Notes under the pieces: model-generated
What the model was told of the DNA's origin: nothing
The model's database searches: none
What the model saw: the letters and a program-made list of their open reading frames with translations, nothing else
Shown: positions 44,945 through 57,700 of the stretch, piece after piece
Layout of the letters: each line of letters starts with the position of its first letter
Numbering within the stretch: position 1 is the stretch's first letter
Assembly (NCBI GenBank): GCA_021613375.1
Contig: CM038726.1
Coordinates: forward strand, 8,966,148-9,030,147
DNA length: 64,000 nt
Source of the DNA: Megaleporinus macrocephalus
Taxonomy: Eukaryota > Chordata > Actinopteri > Characiformes > Anostomidae
Reading direction: 5' to 3'
Translations under genes and position numbers: made by a program

Positions 44945-45480
44945 TATGCACACTGGATATCTGGTAGGTTTACAGTAAAATGATTGGCCCTGAGCACTAG
45001 GACCCCTGCATTATAGGACACTGCTTTAATTAATATCTAAATATATGACTACATACATTAACAAAGCTGGTCATAACAAAGTTTTTATTGTTTGTGCCCT
45101 GGCCACACTATAGCTGACACCTACCCAGTTAAAAAAAAATATCAAAGAGGGTATCAAAAGAGGCGAGTGATCATTGTTCCTGTGTATCATCTTTGGAATG
45201 CAAACTGAGATAAAGGGTCCTATTTTCATGGTGTGTGAGGATAAACACATGCACCGTGGACAAAAATGAATATTCCAAATCCAAAATGAATGTCTCATGG
45301 TCACAAATTAGATATGTATGCAGTTCAGGACCACGTTAAAAGTGATTCAGCTCTGACTTAAGGCTCATTTCTATCCTGGTATAAACATGCTTAAGACTAC
45401 AAGTGTTCTCTGACATGACAAATGTTTGGGACACCAAACATCCTGATGTGGTAAAATATTATGACTAATATGCTGTTGAC
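44945..45480. other. no gene seen
   Basis: Spacer without recognisable features. A minus-strand frame (45071-45304) has no domain. Confidence 0.4.
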
Positions 45481-45489
45481 CATATGCCG

Positions 45490-46330
45490 CATGTCACCGC
45501 AGTAGCTCCAACATTCTGAGACAAGGCCTCTGAAGGTGCTCTGAGGTAAACTGTACCGATACATTAGCTGCAAATTCTTTGCATCCTGTAAGTTGCGAAG
45601 TAGAGCTGCTGGATAGGACCTGCTGTTTCAGTACATCACACAGATGCTTAATCTGATTGAGATCTGGGGAATTTGGAGGTCAGGGAACTCTTTTGCATGC
45701 TCCTCAAACCGTTCCCAAACAAAGTGTGCAGTGCTGCAGGATGCATTATTAGGATTCATCCTGAAAGATATCACTGCCATCTGGAGACTTGTACCTGACC
45801 CATAACAATGTTTAGGGAGGTGGAATGTGTCAAATTGAGCAACCCTCAGGCAACCCTCATTCATTGTTCCAAGGCCTGATTCTCACGTGCGCATTGTGGG
45901 CGCATGGGATAAGAATGGACACTAGATTTTAGCTACAACTAAACAGCAACATATGCAGCAAGTTGCAATGCATTGTATAACTAGCATTAAATCTTTTTAT
46001 TTGTGACAGTAGCCCCGACCATATATCCTTCATCAACGAGCTTTGGCACCCAACACCTTGTTGCAGGTTTGTGATTTGCCATTTCTGAGATGCTCCAGAT
46101 GCCCAGGCTTCTGTTGATTTGGTCGCTCAGGTCTTCAATGTTGCCGATTTTTCCCTAGAACCAACATGCTGACTATGAGAAGCAACTGTTCACTTGTAAT
46201 GTATCCCAAACCTTGACATGTGTCACTGTTATTATACCAGTATTTGCTTCATCTGTGAGTGGTCAAATCTTGTGATTTTATGGTGAATATTATCTTGAAA
46301 CTGATGCTGTTTAGTGTTCTGTCTCTGATG
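45490..46330 (-). mobile_element. relic of a Tc1-superfamily DNA transposon
   Basis: On the minus strand, CCTCCAAATTCCCCAGATCT and CTCAATCAGATTAAGCATCT correspond to the NSPDLNLIEHLW region of Tc1-superfamily transposases, which carries the third catalytic acidic residue. Plus-strand pieces such as ATATCACTGCCATCTGGAGA and CACGTGCGCATTGTGGGCGC match a very common fish repeat from memory. Heavily mutated, no intact frame. Confidence 0.5.
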
Positions 46331-46461
46331 TGACAATATTTGTAGTCAAGTCTTAGATTGAATTAAACGACTGTGGTATTGTGTGCAGATTCAGAGTAAT
46401 GTCTTAACAGATCTTGTGATGTATTTGTAGTGAGACCAGGTCAGTAACACTGTAATTGGAC

Positions 46462-46902
46462 TGTTGTCAATAACCCCTCCCACCACCAGAGGTCTAAATC
46501 CCCGGAATTCTGACTGGATCAGCCTCACCTCACCTGGCCCCAATTAAGGCCTAGTTAAATACCCCTCCCATGCCACAGGCAAGCGGGAAGTATTGCCAGT
46601 ATCCTTGGATCTGCTAACTGAGCGTTTCTTGTTTCTGCTACCCCATCGTGTATGATTCTCTGCCTGGTTTTTGTGGATTACGTCTTTTGTCTTTTGCCCC
46701 CTTCTTGAATTTGTCTGCCTAGATCTGCTGACTGCTGGTAACGAACCCCTGCTCTGCCCCTTGACTACTGCTTTTCGTCTTTGCCCCCTTCGGACTTGTT
46801 GGCCTGCGCACACTGACTGCCTTCCTGGTTTTGACCCATCTGCCCTTCCTCTGACCTCACTATTCCTTTCCCCTACTGGTGTAAGACATAATATTACCTG
46901 CA
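46462..46902 (+). mobile_element. 5' LTR of Ty3/Gypsy element 1
   Basis: Begins TGTTGTCAATAACCCCTCCC and ends ATATTACCTGCA. It pairs with 51187-51570 over most of its length (for example ACCAGAGGTCTAAATCCCCG). A possible primer-binding site starts just after it (TGGATCCCGACCC, 46905). Confidence 0.85.
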
Positions 46903-46933
46903 TATGGATCCCGACCCATAGTCCGAGTCCGCA

Positions 46934-48046
46934 ATGCTACATAATACTTCGCCGACACGCGATCCCGCAGGTATTACTGACCTCCAGGCGGCTGTGCTGG
47001 CCCATGGCAGAATGCTGGGGTCCCACAAGCAACAAATGGAGCAGCTCAACCGTACTATGGAGGAGCTCATTCACTCCATCGGAGCCCTGTCACCGCTCGC
47101 TGCTTCTCCTGCTGCTGCAGCCGCCCCCCCGCCAGCTCCCCCCTCTTCAGCAAGCCTGTCACCAACTCCGGTCCCGCTCTCGATACCGGATAAGTATGGC
47201 GGGACACCGGATCTGTGCCAAGGCTTTCTGATGCAGTATTCGCTGTATTTTAGTCGGTTGCCTGGCGCATTTCCCTCGGAGCAAGCCCAGATCGCCTTCA
47301 TTTTGTCACTGCTCACGGGAAGGGCTCTGAGATGGGCCACCGCCATGTGGGGCGCGAATGCTCTGGAAATGCACTCCTACGTTTTGTTCGAACAAAAGTT
47401 CAAGGAAGTGTTTGACCATTCCGGCTCGGGAAAGGATCCAGGAGAACAGCTCCTCCTCCTACGGCAAGGCAAAGACACGGCACTGGACTACTCGCTCTCC
47501 TTCTGCACTCTCGCAGCAGAGAGTGGATGGAATGATCACGCTCTGAAAACCGTCTACCGCAATGGCCTCAATGACACCTTAAAAGCGGAGATGGCATATA
47601 AAGATGACGGACAGACTCTAGAAGGGCTAATCCGGCTTTCTATCACCCTCGACAATCTCATTCACTCGCGTAGCCGAGCTTCCGCTCCCGCTATCCCTCC
47701 GACACGCCAACTGGCTCCACCCACGAAGCCGAAAACCATGGAGCTGGGCAGAACCAGACTCCCTCTAGAGGAAAAACAGAGGAGGTTCCACGAGGGCTTA
47801 TGTCTGCACTGTGGAGAGAAGGGCCATTATCACGATCATTGTAATGCTCTGAAAAAGTCATCCACTCTGAGGGTGAGTGCTACTACCATGATTTCAACTC
47901 GTAAGCTGACTGTTCCAGTGAAGATAAATTATGGTAATGAATCCTTTATTGTTCCAGCCCTGATTGATTCTGGAGCTGCAGGCAACTTTATGTACAAAAC
48001 TTTTGCACACTCACTATCCTCTTCATCTCCTGCAAAACCCCGTTAA
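46934..48046 (+). pseudogene. Ty3/Gypsy element 1 gag and protease start
   Basis: A 370-codon frame. The Gag region (PDLCQGFLMQYSLYFSRLPG, LLTGRALRWATAMW) is followed by a CCHC zinc knuckle at residues about 290-303 (CLHCGEKGHYHDHC) and the aspartic protease active site IDSGAAGNF near residue 343. The frame then breaks at 48046. A single Gag-Pol reading frame is usual for chromovirus-type fish Gypsy elements, so the stop is a lesion, not a normal boundary. It follows the 5' LTR by 31 bp. Confidence 0.85.
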
Positions 48047-48049
48047 AAA

Positions 48050-49880
48050 TCAGAGGCATAGATGGCCAGCCCTTAGGAGAGGGGCCCGCAAACCAAACCA
48101 CCATCCCCCTCCAACTTATCACGGGTCTGTTTCACTCTGAAATGGCCTCCCTTTTTGTTATTGATGCCCCAGAGCACCCCATGGTTTTAGGTTATCCATG
48201 GTTGGCAACTCATGACCCCTCCATTTCCTGGCTTAGTGGGGAGCTCACCCACTGGAGTCCATACTGCCATGCCCATTGTTTGACTATCCCCTGTTTCAGC
48301 ACCTCTATAGAAAGTCCTAACGTCACAGAGCTTGTCCAGATTCCTCCAGAATATTCAGATTATGCTGGTGTTTAGTAAGGCCAAGGCCGAACAATTACCC
48401 CCTCATCATCCCTGGGACTGCGCTATCGAGCTGCTCCCTGGCACTACACCACCCAAAAGCCAGGTCTACCCTCTTTCCATCCCTGAAGCTGCGGCCATGG
48501 AGGAGTACATTCGGGAAGCTCTCGAGCGGGGCTACATCCGTCCTTCAACCTCACCTGCCGCTGCTGGGTTTTTTTTTATAGAGAAGAAGGATGGCGGGCT
48601 GAGGCCCTGTATAGACTATCGAGGCCTTAATACCATTACTGTCAAGTACAGTTACCCCCTCCCCTTGGTTCCTTCAGCCCTAGAACAGTTACATCAGGCT
48701 GTGGTGTTCACAAAACTGGACTTGCGCAGCGCCTACAATTTAATTCGTATCCGTAAGGGAGACGAATGGAAAACTGCTTTTGTCACCACCAGGGGGCACT
48801 GTGAATACACAGTGATGTCTTATGGCCTTGTAAATGCACCTTCAGTATTCCAGTCGTTCATTAATGAGGTTTTAAGGGACATGCTAGATCGGTGGGTCAT
48901 CGTATACATTGATGATATTCTTATACATTCCAAGAATAGGGAGGAGAACGTCAATCATGTCCGTATGATGTTAAAACGGCTGCTGGAACATCAGCTTTTT
49001 GTCAAGTTAGAAAAATGCGAGTTCCACCGGACAGAGATCGCCTTCCTGGGGTATATCATCAACTCCCAAGGGGTAAGGATGGACGAAGGCAAGGTTAAAG
49101 CAGTCACAGAATGGCCACTGCCCCAAACTGTTAAAAAGCTACAAAGCTTTCTTGGATTCGCCAATTTCTAACGACGTTTTATCAGGAATTTTAGCTCTGT
49201 TGCAGCCCCGTTGACCTCCCTGCTTCGTGGAAAGCCCCGAACTCTGAAATGGAACACTACTGTTGAAGCTGCGTTCGCAAAACTCAAGGCCAAGTTCACA
49301 TCTGCTCCTATCTTAAAACACCCCAATCCCTCACGGGCCTTCGTAGTGGAAGTAGATGCCTCAGACACTGGAATAGGAGCTATATTGTCCCAAAGGCATG
49401 GCACCCCTGCTAAAATGTACCCGTGTGCCTTTTTCTCCCGAAAGCTCAATGCAGCATAACGCAACTATGACATAGGCAATCGTGAACTCCTGGCCATCAA
49501 GGAAGCCCTAGAAGAATGGAGACATTGGCTGGAGGGGGCACATTATCCATTCATGATCCTTACCGATCATCGAAACCTCGAGTACATCAAGGCAGCCAAG
49601 CGCCTGAACCCTCGCCAAGCCCGCTGGGCTCTGATTTTTACCCGCTTTAATTTTACTCTCACCTACAGACCGGGATCTAAGAACACCACGGTGGACGCTC
49701 TTTCTCATATTCATGAAGGTGAGACTTCCCCCACTGACGAGACCCCCATCATTTCCCAGTCCTGCATACTGGCACCGATCAGGTGGGAGCTCATGGACCA
49801 GATCCAGGCTGCCCAAGGATCCAACCAGCCAACTGCCCGCCTGACAAGCTTTTCGTACCGTCAGCACTACACACAGAGGT
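48050..49880 (+). pseudogene. Ty3/Gypsy element 1 protease-RT-RNase H
   Basis: Continues the polyprotein after a frame change. The protease tail ([19 protein letters not shown]) runs to 48375, then another frame change, then reverse transcriptase: [32 protein letters not shown] and the catalytic box YIDD at 48904-48915. An in-frame TAA at 49169 interrupts the end of RT (SFLGFANF, stop). RNase H follows ([18 protein letters not shown], and TDHRNLEYI), with a second TAA at 49457. It cannot make an intact product. Confidence 0.85.
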
Positions 49881-51189
49881 AGTCAACTGGGTGCATTCCA
49901 CACCCAGCTCTGGGCATCCAGGCATTCAGCAGACTACAACCCTAGTAAGAAATAAGTTTTTTGGTGGCCTGGACTTGCTAATTATGTCAAAGATTTTGTG
50001 AACGCATGTGTAATCTGTGCTCAAAGCAGGACTCCTCGGCAGCTGCCAGCGGGTCTGCTGGAACCCCTTCCTGTCCCTCACCGTCCCTGGTCTCACCTGT
50101 CCATAGACTTCGTCACAGATCTTCCCCCCTCACAAGGAAATACCACTGTCCTGGTGGTGATAGATCCATTTTCCAAAGGATGCAGGCTCATCCCACTACC
50201 CAAGCTCCCCACCACCTTAGAGACCGCTGAAATGCTATTCCGGGAAGTATTCAGGTTTTATGGCCTTCCCGAAGACATAGTGTCCGACCAGGTATCCCAA
50301 TTCACCTCCCACGTCTGGCGAGAGTTCTGTAAATTGTTAAATATCTCTGTTAGCCTGTCTTCTGGGTATCATCCTCAGTCCAATGGCCAGGTTGAAAGAC
50401 TAAATCAGGAGATAGGCAGGTTTCTATCTCATATTGCAGCAACTCTCAGCATGACTGGAGCAGGTATCTACCCTGGGCAGAATATGCCCAAAACTCACTC
50501 ACCCACACCTCTACTCGATTTACTCCATTCCAGTGTATTTTAGGTTATCAACCCCCCTTATTCCCCTGGTCTGGAGAACCGTCGGAGGTCCCGGCTGTGG
50601 ATGACTGGATGCGGAGGAGCGAACAAACCTGGGAAGAGGCCCATGTACGGCTACAAAGAGCGGTAAGACGGCAAAAGAGGCAGGCTGATTGCCATCGCAA
50701 AGACACCCCACAGTGGGTCAGAGGGTTTGGCTATCCACTAAGGACCTTAAGCTCAGCCCTCGATTCATTGGCCCATTTAAGATTATAAAGAGGATTAACC
50801 CTGTGGCTTACCGCCTCCAACTACCCCCCCATTACAGGATCTCTCCTACTTTCCATGTCTCGTTGCTAAAGCCTGTTTCCTCAGCTGCGTCCCAGGTTTC
50901 CCCCCCGGCGACGGCCCCGCCGCCCCTGGACATTGAAGGGTCGCCGGCATACCTGGTCAGGTCTCTACTGGATTCGAGACGGCGGGTTGGGCTTATCCAG
51001 TACCTGGTGGACTTGGAGGGCTATGTTCCAGAAGAGCAGTGCTGGGTGAGAGCTAGAGACATCCTGGACCCCTCCCTCATCCGGGACTTTCACCATGACC
51101 ACCCTGATCGTCCTGCCCCTCGACCACGAGGCCAACCCCGGCGGCGGGGTTCTGGGGCATCGGGAGCTGCCCCCTTGGGGGGGGGATGA
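49830..51189 (+). pseudogene. Ty3/Gypsy element 1 integrase with chromodomain
   Basis: Integrase in three frame segments: the zinc-binding region ([15 protein letters not shown], then [11 protein letters not shown]), the catalytic core ([33 protein letters not shown] and [15 protein letters not shown], giving D, D and E), and a C-terminal part from 50689 ([29 protein letters not shown]). It ends in a chromodomain ([30 protein letters not shown]), which marks the chromovirus group and targets insertion to particular chromatin. Breaks are near 49830, 50000 and 50540. Confidence 0.85.
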
Positions 51190-51570
51190 TGTCAGTAACC
51201 CCTCCCATCACCAGAGGTCTAAATCCCCGGAATTCTGACTTGATCAGCTTCACCTCACCTGGCCCCAATTAAGGCTTAGTTAAATACCCCTCCCATGCCA
51301 CAGGCAAGCGCGAAGTATTGCCAGTATCTTTTGATCTGCGAACTGAGCGTTTCTTGTTTCTGTTACCTCTATGTGTATGATTCTCTGCCTGTTTTTTTGT
51401 GGATCACATCTTTTGTCTTTTGCCCCCTTCTTGAATTGATCTGCCTGGATCTGCTGTCTGCTGGTAACGAACCCCTGCTCTGCCCCTTGACCACTGCTTT
51501 TTTGTCTTTGCCCCCATCAGACTTGTTGGCCTGCACACAATGACTGCCTTTCTGGTTTTGACCCATCCCC
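51187..51570 (+). mobile_element. 3' LTR of element 1, truncated
   Basis: Begins TGATGTCAGTAACCCCTCCC directly after a polypurine tract (GGGGGGGGGA, 51177-51186) and matches the 5' LTR up to TTTTGACCCATC. The last ~75 bp of the LTR are absent: the L1-like LINE begins there. Confidence 0.85.
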
Positions 51571-51574
51571 TTAT

Positions 51575-52993
51575 GTTTTAAGTTGTCACTTAATAACCAG
51601 AGTGAGATTTATTTACAATATGTCAAATGAATAGGACAGGGCAGTTAAATTTTATTTCGTTTAATTTTAGAGGGATTAATTCCCCCATTAAAAGGAAAAA
51701 GGTATTAACATACTTTAAAAACAATCCACAGATATTGCATTTATCCAAGAGACCCATCTCACTGATATAGAACACTTATAGCTGTGCAGGGACTGGGTTT
51801 ATTCCTCATTTACATCCAAAGCTAGAGGTGTGGCCTTACTTATTAACAAGAACCTTAGATTTCAATTAATTTCCACAGAAAAAGACAAATATGGTAAATT
51901 CGTCTTGATAGATTGTGTAATAAACACAAACAGAATAGTATTTGTATCCTTATATGCCCCAAATTTAGACGATCCACATTTTTTTAATGATTTAATTATA
52001 AAACTGGTGGCAGTTGAGGTCCAATGTGGTTTAGGTCGTGATTACAATCTAGTTTTACACCCGTTGATGCATCTCTCCTCTACTAAAACTGTTTTTACTA
52101 TCTAAAGCTGCAATGGCTTTGACCCAAGGCATGAGAGAATTAGGACTAAGTGATGTGTGGTGTTTACACAATCCCACTAGCAAAGACTATTCGTTTTACT
52201 CCAGTGTCCATAATACTTACTCAAGAATAGACATGTTTTTGGCTTCGCAGACACTTTTGTCACAGATTAAAACATGTTCTTATTTAGCTGCTACAATTTC
52301 AGACCCTAATCCGGTAAAAATGGAATTAAAACTCCAACTTGAGTCTACCTTTCCAAGGTGGAGATTTAGAAACTATCTGCTGAGAGATCCAGAGTTTGTT
52401 ACTTTTATGAATACCAAAATAGACATATATCTAGAAGTAAATTTAAAAACCTCCTTACGTTCAAATATATGGGAAGCACTTAAAGCATATATGAGAGGTC
52501 ACATTATTTCATATATCTCATATAAAAACAGACAAAATAGAGAACAACTCTTTCAATTAGATTGACCATTCAAAAACAAAACAAGCAGAATCACAAAAAC
52601 GCCTTTTATATGACAATCTGTGTACAAGTAAAGCTGAAGCAGCAATGGCTAGAACAAGATATCATTATTATGAATTCGGTAACAAGTTATTGGCGTGGCA
52701 GATAAAAGAAGATACGGAAAAATTCATTCAGAGTACTAAAGCAGAGGATGGTAGACATTTAGAAAATTCAAGAGACAAATTCAGAATTTAAAAAATATTA
52801 CCAAGCGTTATATAAGACTGATCTTGACAATCACGATACTAGAATAAAACAATTTCTGCATCAGTTACCTCTACCTAAGATTAGCACAACTGATAAAGAC
52901 ATGCTGGATAAAGAAATATCTGAGGAGGAGGTTCTCCTGGCTATCAAATCATTACAGAACAATAAAGCTCCTGGGCCAGATGGGTTTTCTATG
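51575..52993 (+). pseudogene. L1-like LINE, 5' half (endonuclease)
   Basis: The apurinic endonuclease domain of an L1-group LINE: FISFNFRGINSPIKRKK, IQETHLTDIEHL, ARGVALLINKNLRFQLI and IVFVSLYAPNLDDPHFFND, then further fragments (LGLSDVWCLHNPTSKDYSFY, RIDMFLASQTLLSQIK). Stops at 51780 and 52103 and several frame changes break it. At 52901-52990 the RT begins (EVLLAIKSLQNNKAPGPDGF), then the Gypsy element 2 LTR interrupts it. Resumes at 61976. Confidence 0.85.
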
Positions 52994-53000
52994 TGTGACC

Positions 53001-54731
53001 TGTGGTATTATAACAAAACCCGACTACGCCACCTGGGGATTTCACCCCAGGATATATCCTATAAATCTAAGCAATCAAAGGCACCTAGACACACAGGTAA
53101 GCCTGAATAATGTGCAGAGACGTGGGTTGAGGTAAGGAGAAGGATTTATTCAAAAAGAACGATCTTTAAAATCACTCAATTATTAATATCATTTAATATT
53201 TAATAACTACGATAAAAAAAAAGAAATATCAAAAAAATACCGGAGCTCCAGAAAACTGGGATATCAGCTGTGGGCATTCACTTATAGATGGCCTAGCCCT
53301 GTCATTCTAAAGTCTCCACTACACACAATCACACCATACACATACACACAGAAGTGCCGTGCACGTGAACTCACACCACTGCAAGTAAGGTGCCAAACCG
53401 CGAGTGAACAGACAGGAAAGGAGCATCCAAATGTCCTATAAGAAAAAGAGACACAATTAGAACTTTACAATGGCTATGACCACTAAAACCAGCAAACACA
53501 CCACAGCTAAAATGGTTCCCGAAAAAAAGAACAAAAAGACACAGTAATAAAGATAATCAGTATTTCTTTAAAATATTATACACAATAAACTAGAACTGCT
53601 GCAAAAGTAAAATAAATGAAGCAGTAAATCAATTAAGCCACAATAAACATCAAATGTAAGCAAATCGTGAGGGAATATAACAAACTAACAAAAATCAGTT
53701 CTAGTAGAACACAACCAAGCCAGAAATTAATCAAACAAAACATTCAGCCAAAGCAAACAAAAGAGAAACAAAACAATGCAAAACACAAGAAAACAGAAAC
53801 AACACAGCAACAAAACAGCACAAAGCAAAACAAAGCAAAACAGCACAAAGCAAAACAGCACAAAGCAAAACACAAAGCAAAACAACAAAGCAAAACAGCA
53901 AAACAACAAAGCAAAACAGCAAAACAACAAAGCAAAACAGCAGCGGCTCCAATGTCACTATGTAGATATTAAAAGCAAGAGGTGACGAATAGCTGCTTCC
54001 AGGCCTGCACGTTCCAAGTCCGGCGCCACCTGGACTGGTCAATGGCGACGCTCACTTAGAGCCTTATAGCTGTTGCTATGCACAAGCTCACACCCCGTTA
54101 GCGGCTGCGCAAATCCACACTGCACCCACATAAAACAGACATTAGCCGCGTAAGCTACCAGAAAGCACAAAACTACGCTTTATACGGTGTACCTACCTAC
54201 TGGTAGTCCCAGCACAACCTGATTACAGGAGTGGTAAAACGCAGTAAAACCACAACAAACGGCTACAGTGTTTCAGCCGTTTCCAAGAGCTCTGTGCTAA
54301 TGCACCACAGACACGGAAAAGGAGCAGCGGAGGGGAGAAGCTTGCACAGACCAGCACGCCAACCCACCTGCACAGGGAGATTACACCTTACTATTAAACC
54401 ATAATTAAAAATAGCACCACTTATAGAAACAACCTACCGTCTGATGACTGTCACCCAAGTCACAACAGACCACAGCAGAACGACACCATGCATACACCCA
54501 ATGCTACTACAGCTAAATATGCTAAAGCTGATAACCCCGATTGTATTCACCTGGCGCCTCCATAAGGGGAGGGGGAAACAACGCAGTGCTCCGACTACGG
54601 TGGCTGGTTGGGCCCATAAAACATACGCTTGAGCAAGAGGGAGGGGGGAGGAAACGGTGCATCACCTTGGCAACAGTAACAGACAGGGCTCAAAAGACGC
54701 TCATAGCCAGGCAAGGGCTTCACTGGTTACA
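53001..54731 (-). mobile_element. 3' LTR of Ty3/Gypsy element 2
   Basis: Pairs with 60237-61975. It contains AATAAA on the minus strand (53145-53150), a near-palindrome CACCTGGGGATTTCACCCCA near 53030, and a tandem A-rich array at 53790-53945. It is unusually long for a fish Gypsy LTR. Confidence 0.9.
53790..53945. repeat. tandem array AAACAACAAAGCAAAACAGC in the 3' LTR
   Basis: Repeats of about 10 and 20 bp (CAAAGCAAAACAG; AAACAACAAAGCAAAACAGC). The equivalent array in the other LTR (61020-61185) has a different arrangement, so copy number changed after insertion. All frames over it are artefacts. Confidence 0.9.
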
Positions 54732-57700
54732 TTCTACCCCCACACTTTGTGTCGGCGTCCCGCAGACAGACCAATCCCATACAAACAAGTAATTCCATGG
54801 TCTAAAATATACCCGTGTCCAATTGCTCGAACCAGGTACCTGAGAAGGTGCAGTCCCATTACCCCCCACTGACACTGGTAAATGATAGAGATTTCGATGC
54901 TGGCCAGCATTGACCCAAGGTGTCCGTCGCCTGGCCTCCAACGGAGGACTACATGCCTCTGTCAGGGACTCAGTGGGCACTACAGTACCAACTCCTTCAC
55001 TGGCCAGTGGGCTTACCTCCACAGGATCCCCTACGGTTGGATCAGAGTGGGAAGGCTGAGGAGGTCTAGGCAGATCCTGGGTAGTACCAACAACCACCCA
55101 CTGCCCTGGATCTTCACCGCCCTGTTGATCGCTCTCCGCCACTACACTTGGACTTACCTCCTGAGGAGCCACTACAGGTGGACTCTGAGGAACTGGCTTC
55201 AACCTCACTCGATGTACTTGTTGCACTCGGTCAGGGTCTTGTAACGGGGAAACAGAATATACCACCCCACCAGGTTCCGGTGCCCTCACTACCTTATGGA
55301 CAATTGCGCTCCAGGCATCCTGGATCTTATTACGCCCGCGCACCGAGTTGTTCTGCAAATAAACCAACTGTCCCACTTCCAATGGATTGGGCTTCACAAA
55401 CTGGTCATAACGTTCTTCCTACGTTGGGCTGCAGCTTGCAGTCTCTCCCTTGCCCCTGAAAAAGCCACTTGAAGGCGCCGCTGATGCTCCTGAACCCAGT
55501 CACAGATTACTCCACCCTCTACTGCCTCCACTCTACCTAGTAGAAAATCTACTGGGAGCTGGGGTTCCTGTCCAAACATCAGAAAATGAGGAGATTCCCC
55601 TGTAGACTGATGAACAGCAGAGTTATAACTGAACACGAGTTGAGGCAAATAATCAGGCCAACGAGTTTTCTGCTCGTGGGACAAAGTACGCAACAGGTTA
55701 TGCATAGTGCGGTTAAACCTCTCGCATTGGCCATTACCTTGGGGGTGGTAAGGAGTAGTGTGAGTCTTCTGGACTCCGTAAAGGTCACAAAGTTGGTGCA
55801 CGAGAGCACTCTCAAAACTTCGACCACAGTCGGAATGCAACCGAGCTGGAACCCCATACCGATAAAACCAGTCCTTAATCAATACACTTGCCACAGTAGT
55901 AGCCCTCTGATCACGTGTAGGTACAACTAGAGTGAACTTAGAGAAAACATCAGTTAACACCAAAACCTGCTCAGTGCCATCCCTAGCAGGCTCTAGAAAG
56001 GAAAAGTCAATGGCCACAACCTCATTTGGCCTTGAAGCCAACAAGTGCCCTAAAGGAGCCTGAGGCCTCACTTGTGGGGGTTTGGCAAGAGTACATCTCT
56101 CACATTTCTGACACCACAGTTTAATATCGCTAGCCATCCCTGGCCAGTAACATCTTTCTCTTACCAATCTGGTGGTACGCTCTACACCTTGGTGGCCAAG
56201 ATTATCATGGAGTTGATGTAAAACCTCCTCCTGTAAACTCTCCGGAAGTAACAACTGAAGGACCTCTTCACCCCCTTCTGGTTTGCGGATCCTACGATGC
56301 AACAGACCGTCAATAGCAACTATTCTCTCCCACTGACGCAAAAAGCCTTGCGTTCGAGCAGGTAACCCTTCCCGAACTAATCGACTGGGCAACCTCTGCT
56401 CCTGCCAGAAAGGGAGAAATGCACCAATACCCAAATCAGCCTCTTGTAGTTGCTTCAAATCAGCAGGGGTACAGGAAGGAAAAGCAAGGGTTGAATACTG
56501 AGCCACCGGTTGTGCCTCCATTCTCTCCATGACCTGCTGTTGAAGGGTCAATGGTAAAGATGACCCTCCCACCGCTGGTTCCAAGGGCACCGCTAGAGCA
56601 GAAGAACACTGCCGAGATAATGAGTCTGCATTTTTATTTGTTCGCCCTGGCAAATACCGAACAGTATAGTGGAACGCAGACAACTGAGCCACCCACCGTT
56701 GCTCGGTGGCACCCAACTTGGCAGTATCCAAATGGCTCAACGGATTGTTGTCTGTCCACACCACACACTGCTGGCCCCAAAGATATTCCCTAAACTTTTC
56801 GGTCATGGCCCATTTCAGACCCAAGAACTCAAGCTTCATCGAACTGTACATTTTCTCATTGGGGTTAAGGCTACGGCTAGCATAGGCAATTGGACGAACT
56901 CTGCCATCCTGCTCCTGGGACAACACTGCTCCCAGCCCCTGATGACTAGCATCAACTTCCAAAATAAAAGGGAGGGAGAAGTTAGCAAAAGCCAGAGTGG
57001 GAGCATTAACAAGTTTTAATTTAAGCTCCTGAAAGCTAGATTCACATGCTTGGGGCCAAACATCTACTAGATGCGGCCCTTGTCCTTTTCGAGTCTTTGT
57101 CCCACCCACCTCAGCTACTAGATGGTGCAATGGGCCAGCCAATTTTGAGAACCCTTGAATAAACCGCCTATAATAACTAGCAAAGCCAAGAAAGGAACGC
57201 AACTCGGAGACCAAAGTTGGACGTGGCCAATTAGCCACAGCAGATACTTTTTCAGGGTCAGTAGACACACCGTGATTTGACACAAGGTGGCCCAAGTACC
57301 GGACTTGTTGTTGAAGGAAACAACATTTCTCCAAATTTGCCTTCAGACCTTCTTGCTGCAGTCGACTCAGCACAAGCTCCAGGCGTCCCACATGCTGGTC
57401 AATGTCAGAAGACGATAATATCATCAAGGTACAACAGCAGGGACTGACAATTCTGGTCACCAAACATTCTTTCCATGAGCCTCTGAAATGTGCTTGGGGC
57501 ATTACACAACCCAAACGGCATACGATTGAACTCAAAAAGTCCGAAGGGGGTGCAAAAAGCTGTCTTAGGACGGTCCTGCTCAGTGACAGGAATCTGATTA
57601 TACCCACTGGCCAAGTCCATAGTGGTAAACCACTGAGCCCCTGACAAAGCATCCAAGGTTTCCTCAATGCGAGGAAGGGGAAATGCATCCTTCCTGGTTC

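Noticed and set aside
53667..54042. Lys/Gln-rich and Cys/Phe-rich ORFs on both strands
   Set aside because: They read through the A-rich tandem array of the LTR; similar frames recur at 60973-61281 in the other LTR.
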